NCBI RefSeq assembly: GCF_014205255.1
Contig: NZ_JACHNE010000001.1
Span: 4,154,001-4,218,000, forward strand
DNA from: Streptomyces caelestis
GTDB taxonomy: Bacteria > Actinomycetota > Actinomycetes > Streptomycetales > Streptomycetaceae
Reading direction: 5' to 3'
Length of the DNA: 64,000 nt
Part shown: positions 50,660-59,706 of the stretch, piece after piece
Layout of the letters: the number at the start of each line of letters is the position of its first letter
Position numbering within the stretch: the stretch's first letter is position 1
Translations under genes and position numbers: made by a program
The notes under the pieces: generated by a model
Databases searched by the model: none
Seen by the model: only the letters and a program-made list of their open reading frames with translations
What the model was told of the DNA's origin: nothing

Positions 50660-52189
50660 CTACGGGCGGCGGATCGCGTCGGAAGCGGCCGTGGCGGCCG
50701 GGCCGGCGGCCAGCTCCGTCTCCAGGAGCTGCTTGCCGAGCAGCTCGGGGTCCGGGAGCTCCATCGGGTACTCGCCGTCGAAGCAGGCGCGGCACAGGTT
50801 CGGCTTGGCGATGGTGGTCGCCTCGATCATGCCGTCGATGGAGATGTAGGCCAGGGAGTCGGCGCCCAGGGAGGTGCCGATCTCCTCGATCGTCATGCCG
50901 TTGGCGATGAGCTCGGCGCGGGTGGCGAAGTCGATGCCGAAGAAGCAGGGCCACTTCACGGGCGGCGAGGAGATCCGGATGTGGACCTCGGCGGCGCCCG
51001 CCTCGCGGAGCATGCGGACCAGGGCCCGCTGGGTGTTGCCGCGCACGATCGAGTCGTCGACGACGACCAGGCGCTTGCCCTTGATGACTTCCTTCAGCGG
51101 GTTCAGCTTCAGGCGGATGCCCAGCTGGCGGATGGTCTGCGAGGGCTGGATGAACGTACGGCCGACGTAGGCGTTCTTCACCAGGCCGGCGCCGAAGGGG
51201 ATGCCCGAGGCCTCGGCGTAACCGATGGCCGCCGGCGTGCCGGACTCCGGGGTCGCTATGACCAGGTCGGCCTCGACCGGGGCTTCCTTCGCGAGCTTGC
51301 GGCCCATCTCCACGCGGGAGAGGTAGACGTTCCGGCCGGCGATGTCGGTGTCCGGGCGGGCCAGGTACACGTACTCGAAGACACAGCCCTTGGGCTTCGC
51401 TTCCGCGAATCGGGAGCTGCGCAGGCCGTTCTCGTCGATGGCGACGAACTCGCCCGGCTCGATCTCGCGGACGTAGGCGGCGCCGCAGATGTCGAGGGCG
51501 GCGGACTCGGATGCGATGACCCAGCCGCGCTCCAGACGGCCGAGGACCAGCGGGCGGATGCCCTGCGGGTCGCGGGCCGCGTAGAGGGTGTTCTCGTCCA
51601 TGAAGACGAGGCTGAAGGCGCCGCGCACCTGCGGAAGGACCTGGCCGGCCGCCTCCTCGATGGTCAGCGGCTTGCCGTCCTCGTCGACCTGGGCCGCGAG
51701 GAGCGCGGTGAGCAGGTCGGTGTCGTTGGTGGCCGCGACGCGCGGAGTGCGGCCGCCCTCCTGCTTGGGCAGGTCGGCGACCATCTCGGCGAGCTGGGCG
51801 GTGTTGACGAGGTTGCCGTTGTGGCCGAGCGCGATCGAGCCGTGCGCGGTGGCGCGGAACGTCGGCTGGGCGTTCTCCCACACGGAGGCGCCGGTGGTCG
51901 AGTAGCGGGCGTGACCGACCGCGATGTGACCCTGGAGCGAACCGAGTGAGGTTTCGTCGAAGACCTGGGAGACCAGGCCCATGTCCTTGAAGACGAGGAT
52001 CTGTGAGCCGTTGCTGACCGCGATTCCTGCGGATTCCTGGCCTCGATGCTGGAGGGCGTAGAGCCCGAAGTACGTGAGCTTGGCGACCTCTTCGCCCGGA
52101 GCCCAGACACCGAAGACGCCGCAAGCGTCCTGGGGGCCCTTCTCACCGGGGAGCAGGTCGTGGTTGAGTCGTCCGTCACCACGTGGCAC
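50660..52189 (-). CDS. purF: Amidophosphoribosyltransferase
   Basis: A 509-residue glutamine PRPP amidotransferase, the first committed step of purine synthesis. The N-terminal DACGVFGVWAPGEE shows the catalytic Cys exposed after propeptide removal (21 residues). RGQESAGIA and the PRPP loop VVVDDSIVRGNTQRALV are clear. Cys residues typical of the Fe-S containing class are present (PPVKWPCFFGID, LCRACFDGEYP). The GTG start follows a TACACT -10 box by seven bases, implying a leaderless message. purM follows. Confidence 0.97.
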   Translation of the reverse strand: MPRGDGRLNHDLLPGEKGPQDACGVFGVWAPGEEVAKLTYFGLYALQHRGQESAGIAVSNGSQILVFKDMGLVSQVFDETSLGSLQGHIAVGHARYSTTGASVWENAQPTFRATAHGSIALGHNGNLVNTAQLAEMVADLPKQEGGRTPRVAATNDTDLLTALLAAQVDEDGKPLTIEEAAGQVLPQVRGAFSLVFMDENTLYAARDPQGIRPLVLGRLERGWVIASESAALDICGAAYVREIEPGEFVAIDENGLRSSRFAEAKPKGCVFEYVYLARPDTDIAGRNVYLSRVEMGRKLAKEAPVEADLVIATPESGTPAAIGYAEASGIPFGAGLVKNAYVGRTFIQPSQTIRQLGIRLKLNPLKEVIKGKRLVVVDDSIVRGNTQRALVRMLREAGAAEVHIRISSPPVKWPCFFGIDFATRAELIANGMTIEEIGTSLGADSLAYISIDGMIEATTIAKPNLCRACFDGEYPMELPDPELLGKQLLETELAAGPAATAASDAIRRP

Positions 52190-52196
52190 GCAATCG

Positions 52197-52202
52197 AGTG
52201 TA
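52197..52202 (-). promoter_or_regulatory. -10 box of leaderless purF promoter
   Basis: TACACT ends eight bases before the purF GTG on the minus strand, with a possible TTCGGA -35 box 18 bases further up (52221-52226). Confidence 0.45.
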
Positions 52203-52255
52203 GGCGAGGTCGACCACTGGTCCGAATTGGGGATACCGGACTTTTCAGTGGATCA

Positions 52256-53026
52256 CTACTCGGCGACGGCTCGCACACTCGTGCCGTTTCCGCTGGTCAG
52301 CGTCAGAGTTTGGTGATCAACTCCGTACTTCAGCTTCCCGTCGAAAAGCCGCAGCAGGGCCTTCTCGTCGGACATGAGTGAGTCTTCGCACATCATTCGG
52401 GTCGTGGACGGGGGGCCGAGGGTGATATGGCCGTCGCGGACGGTGGCCTTGGCGTTGACCTTGTTGCAGCCGAGGCTGCCGGAGACGGTGCCCTTCTTCT
52501 CGTCGAAGGTGAGGTGGGCACGGCCGTCGGTCCGCGGGGTCGTGACGGTCCACTTGGTGCCGCTCAGCGGGGCGTCCTCGGCCTCGGTCAGGCGGACGGT
52601 GTCCCCCTGGCCGGTGGTGAGGGTGAGGCGGTCGCCGTCCACCCGGGCCTTGATCTCCCGGTCGGAGAGGATGCGGGCGAGGGCCTCCTCGAACTCCATG
52701 GGTATGTTCTCGCAGCCCATCTCCGTGGACATGGTCTTGCTGAGCCGGATGCGGTCGCCGTCGACGGTGGCGTCGGCGCCGAATTTGTTGCAGCCGAAGC
52801 TGCCCTCGGCCCGGCCCTTGTCGATGGTCACGTGGGCGCCGGCCGGGGCCTTGTGGGTCCTGCCGTCCGTGGTGACGCTGTCCACGCTCCACCGCACGCC
52901 CGTCACCGGCTTCCCGGCACCGACCGAACCGCTGCCGTCGTCCGCCTTCTCGTTGCCGCAGGCCGCCATGAGCGGGATGAGCATGGCGGCGGCCATCAGG
53001 GTCATGCGCTGCTTCTGCCTGTCCAT
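52256..53026 (-). CDS. META-domain lipoprotein
   Basis: A 256-residue exported lipoprotein with signal peptide MTLMAAAMLIPLMAACGNE, the lipobox Cys near residue 22. Two META domains follow, each with a GSxGCN-type motif: GSFGCNKFGADATV near 85 and GSLGCNKVNAKATV near 185. The start at ATG 53026 lacks a strong ribosome site; an ATG 72 bases upstream is an alternative. META domains occur in heat-shock protein HslJ and relatives; the function here is unknown. Confidence 0.87.
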   Translation of the reverse strand: MDRQKQRMTLMAAAMLIPLMAACGNEKADDGSGSVGAGKPVTGVRWSVDSVTTDGRTHKAPAGAHVTIDKGRAEGSFGCNKFGADATVDGDRIRLSKTMSTEMGCENIPMEFEEALARILSDREIKARVDGDRLTLTTGQGDTVRLTEAEDAPLSGTKWTVTTPRTDGRAHLTFDEKKGTVSGSLGCNKVNAKATVRDGHITLGPPSTTRMMCEDSLMSDEKALLRLFDGKLKYGVDHQTLTLTSGNGTSVRAVAE

Positions 53027-53107
53027 GCCACTTCGACGGGGGACCCGGGGGGATCGGTTCCCCTTACGGTGCCGGTTCCTTCCCGTGCCGCCGCTCATGC
53101 CGTCTGC

Positions 53108-53944
53108 TCACGCCATCAGCGGCAGGTAGGGCGACAGATCCGCCCGCTCTCCACTGGCGCTCACGCGGGCGTCCTCGCGCGCCTGCCCCCAGGCCAGCCG
53201 CCCGGTCGCCAGCCGGATCCAGGTCAGCGGGTCCGTCTCGACGACGTTGGGCGGGGTGCCCCGGGTGTGCCTCGGGCCCTCCACGCACTGCACCACCGCG
53301 TACGGCGGAACCCGCACCTCCGTCGAGCCGCCGGGTGCCTTCGCGGCCAGCGCGTCGGCGAGCAGCCGGGTGCAGGCGGCGAGGGCCTGACGGTCGTAGG
53401 GGATGTCCAGGCCGGGGACGGCGGCGTTGAGGTCGTCGGTGTGGACGACGAGTTCGACGGTGCGGGTGACCAGGTAGTCGGCGAGGGTGATGGCACCCAT
53501 GGGGGTCCCCCCTGCTCGAGCGCCGTCGCGAGCAGGGGGGAGGGTGGCGAGCAGGCGGGTGCCGGGGGCGTCCGCCAGCTTCTCGGTGAGGCGTTCCGCG
53601 GTGCCGGCGTAGAGGGCGTCGAGGTCGGGGTGGGCCTCGGCGAGCCGCCGGGTGTCGTCGGCGATGGCGGCGGCGCGGGCGGCCGTGGCGAAGGGCCAGT
53701 CGAGGAGGGCGAGCTCCGCCTTCGCCGGCTCCTCACGGTCGAGGTTGCGGCTGACGCTCTCCACGGCCATGATCACGTGCGCCGCCAGCTCCCTGACCGT
53801 CCAGTCCCCGAGCCGCGTCGGACGCGCCAGCTGTTCGGGGCCGAGGGTGCGGACGGCCTGCCGTACGTTCCCGAACTGGGCGAGCACAGCCGTGCGGATC
53901 TTGACGGGGTCGTAGCTGCGGGTGCGCTTCTTGGCCGGGGGCAT
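53108..53944 (-). CDS. Maleylpyruvate isomerase-like / sterol-carrier fold protein
   Basis: A 278-residue DinB-like (MDMPI) protein. The N-terminus LRxxTRLGDWTVRELAAHVI with the His in AAHV is the metal/thiol-binding helix of mycothiol-dependent isomerases. TVELVVHTDDLNAAV near 165 has the second conserved His, and the C-terminal part (PLTWIRLATGRLAWGQ) is the sterol-carrier-like domain. Part of the coding sequence (53501-53546) is a hairpin repeat inserted in frame, encoding PPARDGARAGGTPMG, lengthening the protein by about 15 residues. The substrate is unknown. Confidence 0.85.
   Translation of the reverse strand: MPPAKKRTRSYDPVKIRTAVLAQFGNVRQAVRTLGPEQLARPTRLGDWTVRELAAHVIMAVESVSRNLDREEPAKAELALLDWPFATAARAAAIADDTRRLAEAHPDLDALYAGTAERLTEKLADAPGTRLLATLPPARDGARAGGTPMGAITLADYLVTRTVELVVHTDDLNAAVPGLDIPYDRQALAACTRLLADALAAKAPGGSTEVRVPPYAVVQCVEGPRHTRGTPPNVVETDPLTWIRLATGRLAWGQAREDARVSASGERADLSPYLPLMA
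53501..53546. repeat. In-gene inverted-repeat element
   Basis: CCCCCCTGCTCG (53507-53518) and CGAGCAGGGGGG (53529-53540) form a perfect 12-pair hairpin, flanked by GGGGGT and GAGGGT. I recognise this as a type of dispersed palindromic repeat common in Streptomyces intergenic spaces; here it is inside a reading frame. A partial copy lies at 16510-16524. Confidence 0.7.
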
Positions 53945-53953
53945 GGCGTCAGC

Positions 53954-54783
53954 CTAAGTGCGCGTCAGGGCTGTCGGCGTCTGGAAGATCTCCCCGTTGG
54001 CGGGTAGGCCGATACCGCGCCAGGTGAAGGGGATGCCCCGGGCAGCGTCCGGGTCGGGGTCGTCCATCAGCTGGAAGTGCAGGTGCGGCTCTGAGGAGTT
54101 GCCGGAGTTGCCGCACCGGGCGAGTACCTGGCCGGCATGCACCCGGTCGCCCTCGCGGACGCAGAGCGAGCCGCGCTGGAGGTGGGCGTAGGCGGCGTAG
54201 ATGCCGTTGCCGAGGTCGAGGACGACGTGGTTGCCCAGGATGTGGCGGACGCCGGACGTCTCTCGGACCGAGCCCTCGATGAGCATCAGGTACAGCAGGC
54301 CCGGCAGTGAGGTACGGCTCAGGTGGTCTCGCCGGCCGTCGGCGGCCCGTACGACGGTGCCGTCGGCGACCGCGAGGATCGGGGCGCCGAAGGCCGGGAA
54401 GGCCTGGGGACGGCGGGCGAGCGGCCACAGCCGCGGAAGGCGGGGCGGGAGCCCGGCTCGGGCTCGGCGAGGATGTCGATGGCGTACGTCTGCCCGTGGG
54501 CGTGGATGCCGTGGCTCGGGGTGCGGTCGGCCGGGCTGTTCAGCGCGGACCAGCGGCCGGTGACGGGCGGGGCGACCTCGACCGGTTCCCGGGCCCGGCG
54601 AGGGCTGCCGGGGGCGCCGCCCCACCGGTGGGCGACGGTGACGACGACGTACGCGAGGGCCGGCAGCAGGCAGTTCCACAAGACGTGATAGCCCCAGCCG
54701 AAGCAGATGTGGGCGATCACCAGCGCGATGAAGGCCAGCTGGAGGCCCTGGAAAGACACCATGCCAAGCTTGCGTGCGGACAT
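53954..54783 (-). pseudogene. Membrane-anchored M23 peptidase, frameshifted
   Basis: One protein is split over two frames. The first (from ATG 54783) has MSARKLGMVSFQGLQLAFIA with membrane helices at about 10-50, then HGQTYAIDILAEPEPGSRPA. The second frame resumes with LWPLARRPQAFPAFGAPILA and contains NHVVLDLGNGIYAAYAHLQR and SSEPHLHFQL, the M23 zinc site. A one-base loss near 54431, in a GC-rich run, would explain the break. It could be a real recent mutation or a sequencing error, since both halves are otherwise well kept. It follows the ArsR gene by 23 bases. Confidence 0.75.
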
Positions 54784-54806
54784 ACGCTCCCCCGGTTCGG
54801 TCACGG

Positions 54807-55307
54807 TCACGGGCGTGCCGTCGCCACCGCCACCAGCAGCGGTACGACCCGCGCCGGCGGCACCTCGTAGCGGCCCCGGCCTGTCGTGTGCAGCCAGCCG
54901 GTTCCGGTCAGCTGGCGCAGGTGGTGGTAGATCTGGCCGGTCGTGCCGACCTCGTCCAGCTCGGTGAGTTCCGCCGCGGTGCGCCGGCCGCCGAGGATCT
55001 CGCGGAGCAGCCGGAGCCGGACCGGGTGGCCGAGCGCCGCGAACGACTCGGCGACCGGTGCCCAGTCGTCCTCCAGCAGCCCCTCCGTCAGAGCCCCCGT
55101 CTGCCACTCGTACTGCTCGCCCGTCGGCAGGCGTACGGAGCCGGTGTAGAGGACGCCTCCGTCGGCGGCTCCCAGCTCGGACAGTTGCTCCTTCAGCCCG
55201 TTCAGGGCCCAGAAGTCGCTGCCGTCGAGGAGGGGTCCGGGGCGCTGGGCGCCTTCCAGTGCCGCGAGACGGCGCTCCAGGTCGGCGACGCGTTGTTCGA
55301 GTTCCAT
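54807..55307 (-). CDS. ArsR-type regulator
   Basis: A 166-residue regulator. The N-terminus is a heptad coiled coil (LEQRVADLERRLAALEG), unusual for ArsR proteins. The helix-turn-helix is at about 95-145 (LGHPVRLRLLREILGGRRTA, TTGQIYHHLRQLTGTGW). No Cys metal site is seen. It is followed by the M23 peptidase gene after 23 bases, likely an operon. Its own promoter contains a palindrome in the spacer, indicating autorepression. The start is at ATG 55307 with GGAGG one base upstream. Confidence 0.88.
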   Translation of the reverse strand: MELEQRVADLERRLAALEGAQRPGPLLDGSDFWALNGLKEQLSELGAADGGVLYTGSVRLPTGEQYEWQTGALTEGLLEDDWAPVAESFAALGHPVRLRLLREILGGRRTAAELTELDEVGTTGQIYHHLRQLTGTGWLHTTGRGRYEVPPARVVPLLVAVATARP

Positions 55308-55313
55308 TCCTCC

Positions 55314-55342
55314 ATATTACGGAACTACGTAATTCCGATCAA
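55314..55342 (-). promoter_or_regulatory. ArsR promoter with operator in the spacer
   Basis: On the minus strand TTGATC (55337-55342) and TAATAT (55314-55319) are 17 bases apart. The spacer is the palindrome CGGAATTACGTAGTTCCG (55320-55337). The -10 ends seven bases before the start codon. Confidence 0.7.
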
Positions 55343-55373
55343 GGGGTAGTCGGCCCACACGGGTCCGAACACG

Positions 55374-55412
55374 CCGAAGCCCCCGACCGGCGGACCGGAA
55401 CGGGGGCTTCGG
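55374..55412 (-). terminator. Terminator of the purSQL operon
   Basis: CCGAAGCCCCCG (55374-55385) pairs with CGGGGGCTTCGG (55401-55412), 10 bases past the purL stop. Confidence 0.85.
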
Positions 55413-55421
55413 AACGGTTGC

Positions 55422-57680
55422 TTACGCCAGCAGCGCCGGGATCGTCCCCTCGTGGATCTCGCGCAGCTCGGACAGGGAGAGGGTGAACTCGCCCTGGACG
55501 TGCACCGAGTCGCCGTCCACGACACCGATGCGGGTGGCCGGCAGGCCCCGCGCGCCGCACATGTCGTTGAAGCGGACCTCCTCCGAACGCGGCACGGCCA
55601 CGACCGCGCGGCCCGCCGACTCGGAGAAGAGGAAGGTGAAGGCGTCCAGACCGTCGGGGACGATCAGGCGCGCGCCCTTGCCGCCGAGCAGCGCCGACTC
55701 GACGACCGCCTGGATCAGACCGCCGTCGGACAGGTCGTGCGCGGAGTCGATCATGCCGTCGCGGGAAGCGGCGATCAGGATCTCGGCGAGCAGGCGCTCG
55801 CGCTCCAGGTCGACCTTCGGGGGGAGGCCGCCGAGGTGGTCGTGGACGACCTGTGACCAGGCAGAACCGCCGAACTCCTCACGCGTGTCGCCGAGGAGGT
55901 AGAGCAGCTGGCCCTCCTCCTGGAAGGCGACCGGCGTGCGGCGGGCGACGTCGTCGATGACGCCCAGGACCGCGACCACCGGGGTCGGGTGGATGGCCGC
56001 CTCGCCCGTCTGGTTGTAGAGGGAGACGTTGCCGCCCGTGACCGGCGTGCCGAGCTGCTGGCAGGCGTCCGCCAGACCGCGCACGGCCTCCGCGAACTGC
56101 CACATCACCGCCGGGTCCTCGGGCGAGCCGAAGTTCAGGCAGTCGGACACGGCCAGCGGCTTGGCGCCGGTCGTGGCGACGTTGCGGTAGGCCTCGGCGA
56201 GGGCCAGCTGCGCCCCCGCGTACGGGTCGAGCTTCGCGTACCGGCCGTTGCCGTCCGTGGCCAGGGCCACGCCGAGGCCGGTCTCCTCGTCGATGCGGAT
56301 CATGCCGGAGTCCTCGGGCTGGGCGAGGACGGTGTTGCCCTGCACGAAGTGGTCGTACTGGCTCGTGATCCAGGACTTGGAGGCCTGGTTCGGGGAGCCG
56401 ACCAGCTTCAGGACCTGGTCCCTCAGCTCCTCGGACGTCTGCGGGCGCGGCAGCTTGTTCGCGTCGTCCGCCTGGAGCGCGTCCTGCCAGGACGGGCGGG
56501 CGTACGGGCGCTCGTAGACCGGGCCCTCGTGGGCCACCGTGCGCGGGTCGACGTCGACGATCTTGCCGCCGTGCCAGTAGATCTCCAGGCGGTCACCGTC
56601 GGTCACCTCACCGATGACGGTGGCGATGACGTCCCACTTCTCGCAGATCTCCAGGAAGCGGTCGACCTTCCCCGGCTCGACGACCGCGCACATGCGCTCC
56701 TGAGACTCGCTCATGAGGATTTCCTCGGGCGACAGCGTCGAGTCGCGCAGCGGTACGTCGTCCAGGGTGACGCGCATGCCACCCGAGCCGTTCGAGGCGA
56801 GCTCGGACGTGGCGCAGGACAGGCCGGCCGCGCCGAGGTCCTGGATGCCGACGACCAGCTTCTCCCTGAAGGCCTCCAGGGTGCACTCGATGAGCAGCTT
56901 CTCCTGGAAGGGGTCTCCGACCTGGACGGCCGGGCGCTTCGAGGGCTTGGCGTCGTCGAACGTCTCGGAGGCCAGGATCGACGCGCCGCCGATGCCGTCG
57001 CCGCCGGTCCGGGCCCCGTACAGGATGACCTTGTTGCCCGCGCCGGACGCCTTCGCCAGGTGGATGTCCTCGTGCCGCATCACACCGATGCACCCGGCGT
57101 TGACCAGCGGGTTGCCCTGGTAGCAGGAGTCGAAGACGACCTCGCCGCCGATGTTGGGCAGGCCCAGGCAGTTGCCGTAGCCGCCGATACCGGCGACGAC
57201 ACCCGGCAGCACGCGCTTGGTGTCCGGGTGGTCCGCCGCGCCGAAGCGCAGCGGGTCGACGACCGCCACCGGCCGGGCGCCCATGGCGATGATGTCGCGG
57301 ACGATGCCGCCGACACCCGTGGCCGCGCCCTGGTAGGGCTCGACGTACGACGGGTGGTTGTGCGACTCCACCTTGAAGGTGACCGCGTAACCCTGGCCGA
57401 CGTCCACGACACCGGCGTTCTCGCCGATGCCGACGAGCAGGGCGTCGTTCTCCGGTGCCTTCTCGCCGAACTGGCGCAGGTGCACCTTACTGCTCTTGTA
57501 CGAGCAGTGCTCGGACCACATCACCGAGTACATGGCGAGCTCGGCACCGGTGGGCCGGCGGCCGAGGATCTCGACCACGCGCTCGTACTCGTCCTTCTTC
57601 AGGCCCAGTTCGGCCCAGGGCAGCTCGACGTCGGGGGTCGCGGCCGCGTGCTCGACCGTGTCCAGAGGCGTCCGGCTCAT
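55422..57680 (-). CDS. purL: FGAM synthase, large subunit
   Basis: A 752-residue phosphoribosylformylglycinamidine synthase II of the small (non-fused) type that works with PurQ and PurS. Signature regions: [20 protein letters not shown] near 50, [20 protein letters not shown] near 95, and [14 protein letters not shown]. The repeat half has SGLRVALATDG-like segment [20 protein letters not shown]. The C-terminus has [17 protein letters not shown]. Its ATG overlaps the purQ stop (ATGA). Confidence 0.98.
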   Translation of the reverse strand: MSRTPLDTVEHAAATPDVELPWAELGLKKDEYERVVEILGRRPTGAELAMYSVMWSEHCSYKSSKVHLRQFGEKAPENDALLVGIGENAGVVDVGQGYAVTFKVESHNHPSYVEPYQGAATGVGGIVRDIIAMGARPVAVVDPLRFGAADHPDTKRVLPGVVAGIGGYGNCLGLPNIGGEVVFDSCYQGNPLVNAGCIGVMRHEDIHLAKASGAGNKVILYGARTGGDGIGGASILASETFDDAKPSKRPAVQVGDPFQEKLLIECTLEAFREKLVVGIQDLGAAGLSCATSELASNGSGGMRVTLDDVPLRDSTLSPEEILMSESQERMCAVVEPGKVDRFLEICEKWDVIATVIGEVTDGDRLEIYWHGGKIVDVDPRTVAHEGPVYERPYARPSWQDALQADDANKLPRPQTSEELRDQVLKLVGSPNQASKSWITSQYDHFVQGNTVLAQPEDSGMIRIDEETGLGVALATDGNGRYAKLDPYAGAQLALAEAYRNVATTGAKPLAVSDCLNFGSPEDPAVMWQFAEAVRGLADACQQLGTPVTGGNVSLYNQTGEAAIHPTPVVAVLGVIDDVARRTPVAFQEEGQLLYLLGDTREEFGGSAWSQVVHDHLGGLPPKVDLERERLLAEILIAASRDGMIDSAHDLSDGGLIQAVVESALLGGKGARLIVPDGLDAFTFLFSESAGRAVVAVPRSEEVRFNDMCGARGLPATRIGVVDGDSVHVQGEFTLSLSELREIHEGTIPALLA

Positions 57681-58357
57681 GCGTTGACCAGCTTCTTGAG
57701 GATCGAGGTGAAGAACGGGAGACCGTCGGTACGGCCCGTACCGACCAGCGGCTCGACGGCGTGCTCGGGGTGCGGCATGAGGCCTACGACGTTGCCGGCC
57801 TCGTTGGCGACACCCGCGATGTCGTTGTTCGAGCCGTTGGGGTTGACGTCCAGGTACCGGAAGGCGACCCGGCCCTCGGACTCCAGCTCGTCCAGCGTGC
57901 GCTGGTCGGCGACGTACTGCCCGTCGATGTTCTTCAGCGGGATGTGGATCTCCTGGCCGGCGGTGTAGTCGCTGGTCCAGGCGGTCTCGGCGTTCTCCAC
58001 CCGCAGCTTCTGGTCACGGCAGATGAAATGCAGGTGGTTGTTGCGCAGCATCGTGCCGGGCAGCAGATGGGCCTCGGTGAGGATCTGGAAGCCGTTGCAG
58101 ATGCCGAGGACCGGGAGGCCGGCCTTCGCCTGCTCGATCAGCGGCTCCATGACCGGCGAGAAACGGGCGATGGCCCCGGCGCGCAGATAGTCGCCGTAGG
58201 AGAAACCACCGCACAGCACCACGGCGTCGACCTGCTTGAGGTCCTTGTCCTTGTGCCACAGGGCGACCGGCTCGGCGCCCGCGAGCCGGATCGCGCGCTG
58301 GGTGTCCCGGTCGTCCAGACTGCCGGGAAAAGTGACGACGCCAATACGAGCGGTCAC
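57677..58357 (-). CDS. purQ: FGAM synthase, glutaminase subunit
   Basis: A 226-residue class I glutamine amidotransferase supplying ammonia to PurL. The catalytic Cys is in [12 protein letters not shown] near 85, and His/Glu are in [12 protein letters not shown] near 205. The GTG start overlaps the purS stop (GTGA), and the stop overlaps the purL start, so the three subunits are translationally coupled. Confidence 0.98.
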   Translation of the reverse strand: MTARIGVVTFPGSLDDRDTQRAIRLAGAEPVALWHKDKDLKQVDAVVLCGGFSYGDYLRAGAIARFSPVMEPLIEQAKAGLPVLGICNGFQILTEAHLLPGTMLRNNHLHFICRDQKLRVENAETAWTSDYTAGQEIHIPLKNIDGQYVADQRTLDELESEGRVAFRYLDVNPNGSNNDIAGVANEAGNVVGLMPHPEHAVEPLVGTGRTDGLPFFTSILKKLVNA

Positions 58358-58617
58358 TTCACGGCCTCCGCGACTTCCTCGACCCGGACCGTGAAGTCCT
58401 CGATCACGGTGTTCGCCAGGAACGACTCCGCAAGATCGTGAATGCGGGCGAGGGCGGTCTCGTCGACCGGCCCGTCAACTTCCAGTTCGAAACGCTTTCC
58501 CTGGCGGACGTCCGAGATCCCGTCGAAACCCAGCCGCGGCAGTGCGCGCTGCACCGCCTGGCCCTGGGGGTCGAGGATCTCCGGCTTGAGCATGACGTCG
58601 ACTACGACGCGTGCCAC
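58354..58617 (-). CDS. purS: FGAM synthase, PurS subunit
   Basis: An 87-residue PurS protein, starting [20 protein letters not shown], needed to assemble the PurL/PurQ complex. The GTG at 58617 is chosen since GGGAG lies five bases upstream; a GTG two codons earlier overlaps that site. First gene of purS-purQ-purL. The 267 bases between it and the divergent lsr2-like gene are non-coding. Confidence 0.96.
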   Translation of the reverse strand: MARVVVDVMLKPEILDPQGQAVQRALPRLGFDGISDVRQGKRFELEVDGPVDETALARIHDLAESFLANTVIEDFTVRVEEVAEAVK

Positions 58618-58884
58618 TGGCACTCCCGGTGTGTGGTGCTGAGCAGGTTCCTTCAGACTACCCGCACAAAATTTCTACGCGCGTCGACTTGTAGGAATCT
58701 ACGTGACGGTCATCACGATCCAGCATCAACGGGCCCCCACACGAAAATTTCCGGGAAAGATTCCGGGTCGACACCCGAAACCTATTGCGTTCGGACACGT
58801 GGACAGATTTAGTCGGGTTTCACATTGCATTGTCAGGCACTGTAGAAATCAATTGGCAAGTGCCGCAGGAAGGGACCGATATTC

Positions 58885-59202
58885 GTGGCGCAGAAGGTCG
58901 TGGTCACTCTCTTTGACGACATCGACGGCTCGGAAGCGGCGGAAACGATCGCCTTCGGACTGGACGGCAAGTCGTACGAGATCGACCTGAACGAAGTCAA
59001 TGCCGGCGCACTGCGGAAGGCGCTCGCGCCCTACGTGGAAGCCGGCCGCAAGCGGTCCCGCTCGGGCCGGGCGTACCGGCAGACGGAGGTCGCCCCCGAC
59101 CCGTCGGCCGTGCGGGCCTGGGCCCAGGCCCACAAGATGGACGTCCCCGCCCGCGGGCGCATCCCCAAGAGGGTCTACGAGGCGTTCACCGCCGCGCAGT
59201 GA
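58885..59202 (+). CDS. Lsr2-family nucleoid protein (LsrL position)
   Basis: A 105-residue Lsr2-type protein. The N-terminal dimerisation domain reads MAQKVVVTLFDDIDGSEAAE to VEAGRKRSRSGR. The C-terminal DNA-binding domain has PARGRIPKRVYEAF, the RGR hook that enters AT-rich minor grooves. Lsr2 proteins silence horizontally acquired and secondary-metabolism genes. From memory, the copy beside purS corresponds to lsrL (SCO4076), the second Lsr2 of S. coelicolor, rather than lsr2 proper. The GTG start has GGAAGGGA about ten bases upstream. Confidence 0.93.
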   Translation: MAQKVVVTLFDDIDGSEAAETIAFGLDGKSYEIDLNEVNAGALRKALAPYVEAGRKRSRSGRAYRQTEVAPDPSAVRAWAQAHKMDVPARGRIPKRVYEAFTAAQ

Positions 59203-59336
59203 CGGCCGGTGAGGTCCGGGCGGACGACCGGCCACCCGCCCCTCGCAGCAGCCGACTTGCGCAGCACCCCGGCTGATCAGCTAGAGTCTGGAGCACGCCG
59301 AGGGGCGAGGCCGAAAGGCCCAGCTCACGGAAACAT

Positions 59337-59408
59337 GCGGGTGTAGTTCAGTAGTAGAACATCCCCCTTCCAGGGGGAAGGCGCAGTGTGCGATTCCTGT
59401 CACCCGCT
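59337..59408 (+). tRNA. tRNA-Gly (TCC)
   Basis: A 72-base cloverleaf starting GCGGGTGTAGTTCAGTAGTA, anticodon loop CTTCCAG with anticodon TCC. TAGAGT (about 59282-59287) upstream is a probable -10 box. Confidence 0.95.
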
Positions 59409-59490
59409 CTACATCATCAGTACCGACCACTCTTGTGGATCAGGTAGGATGGTGCTCGCACCGATCGGTGAAAGCCGGTCGGGAGCACAT

Positions 59491-59563
59491 GCGGACGTAG
59501 CTCAGTTGGTAGAGCGCAACCTTGCCAAGGTTGAGGTCGCGAGTTCGAACCTCGTCGTCCGCT
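59491..59563 (+). tRNA. tRNA-Gly (GCC), copy 1
   Basis: A 73-base cloverleaf starting GCGGACGTAGCTCAGTTGGT, anticodon loop TTGCCAA with anticodon GCC. TAGGAT (about 59446) upstream may be its -10 box. Confidence 0.97.
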
Positions 59564-59571
59564 CGGGAATG

Positions 59572-59602
59572 AGACCCCGGTCCTGATGGACCGGGGTCTT
59601 CT
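59572..59602 (+). terminator. Terminator after tRNA-Gly
   Basis: AGACCCCGGTCC and GGACCGGGGTCT form a 12-pair stem followed by TCTTC. Confidence 0.85.
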
Positions 59603-59636
59603 TCGTGTTTCCGTTCTCGCCTCTGATCCCTGCTTC

Positions 59637-59663
59637 TGACATTTGTCATGCCGAGTGATGACA
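59637..59663 (+). promoter_or_regulatory. Response-regulator binding site candidate
   Basis: Three TGTCA/TGACA half-sites occur: TGACATTTGTCA (59637-59648) and TGTCAT-N8-ATGACA (59644-59663). They lie 44 bases before the ABC transporter gene and resemble inverted sites bound by NarL/DesR-type regulators. Confidence 0.5.
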
Positions 59664-59706
59664 GCGCGCACTGCTCCCGGAGCCGCCCGGCCGGGACGCT
59701 GAAGGC

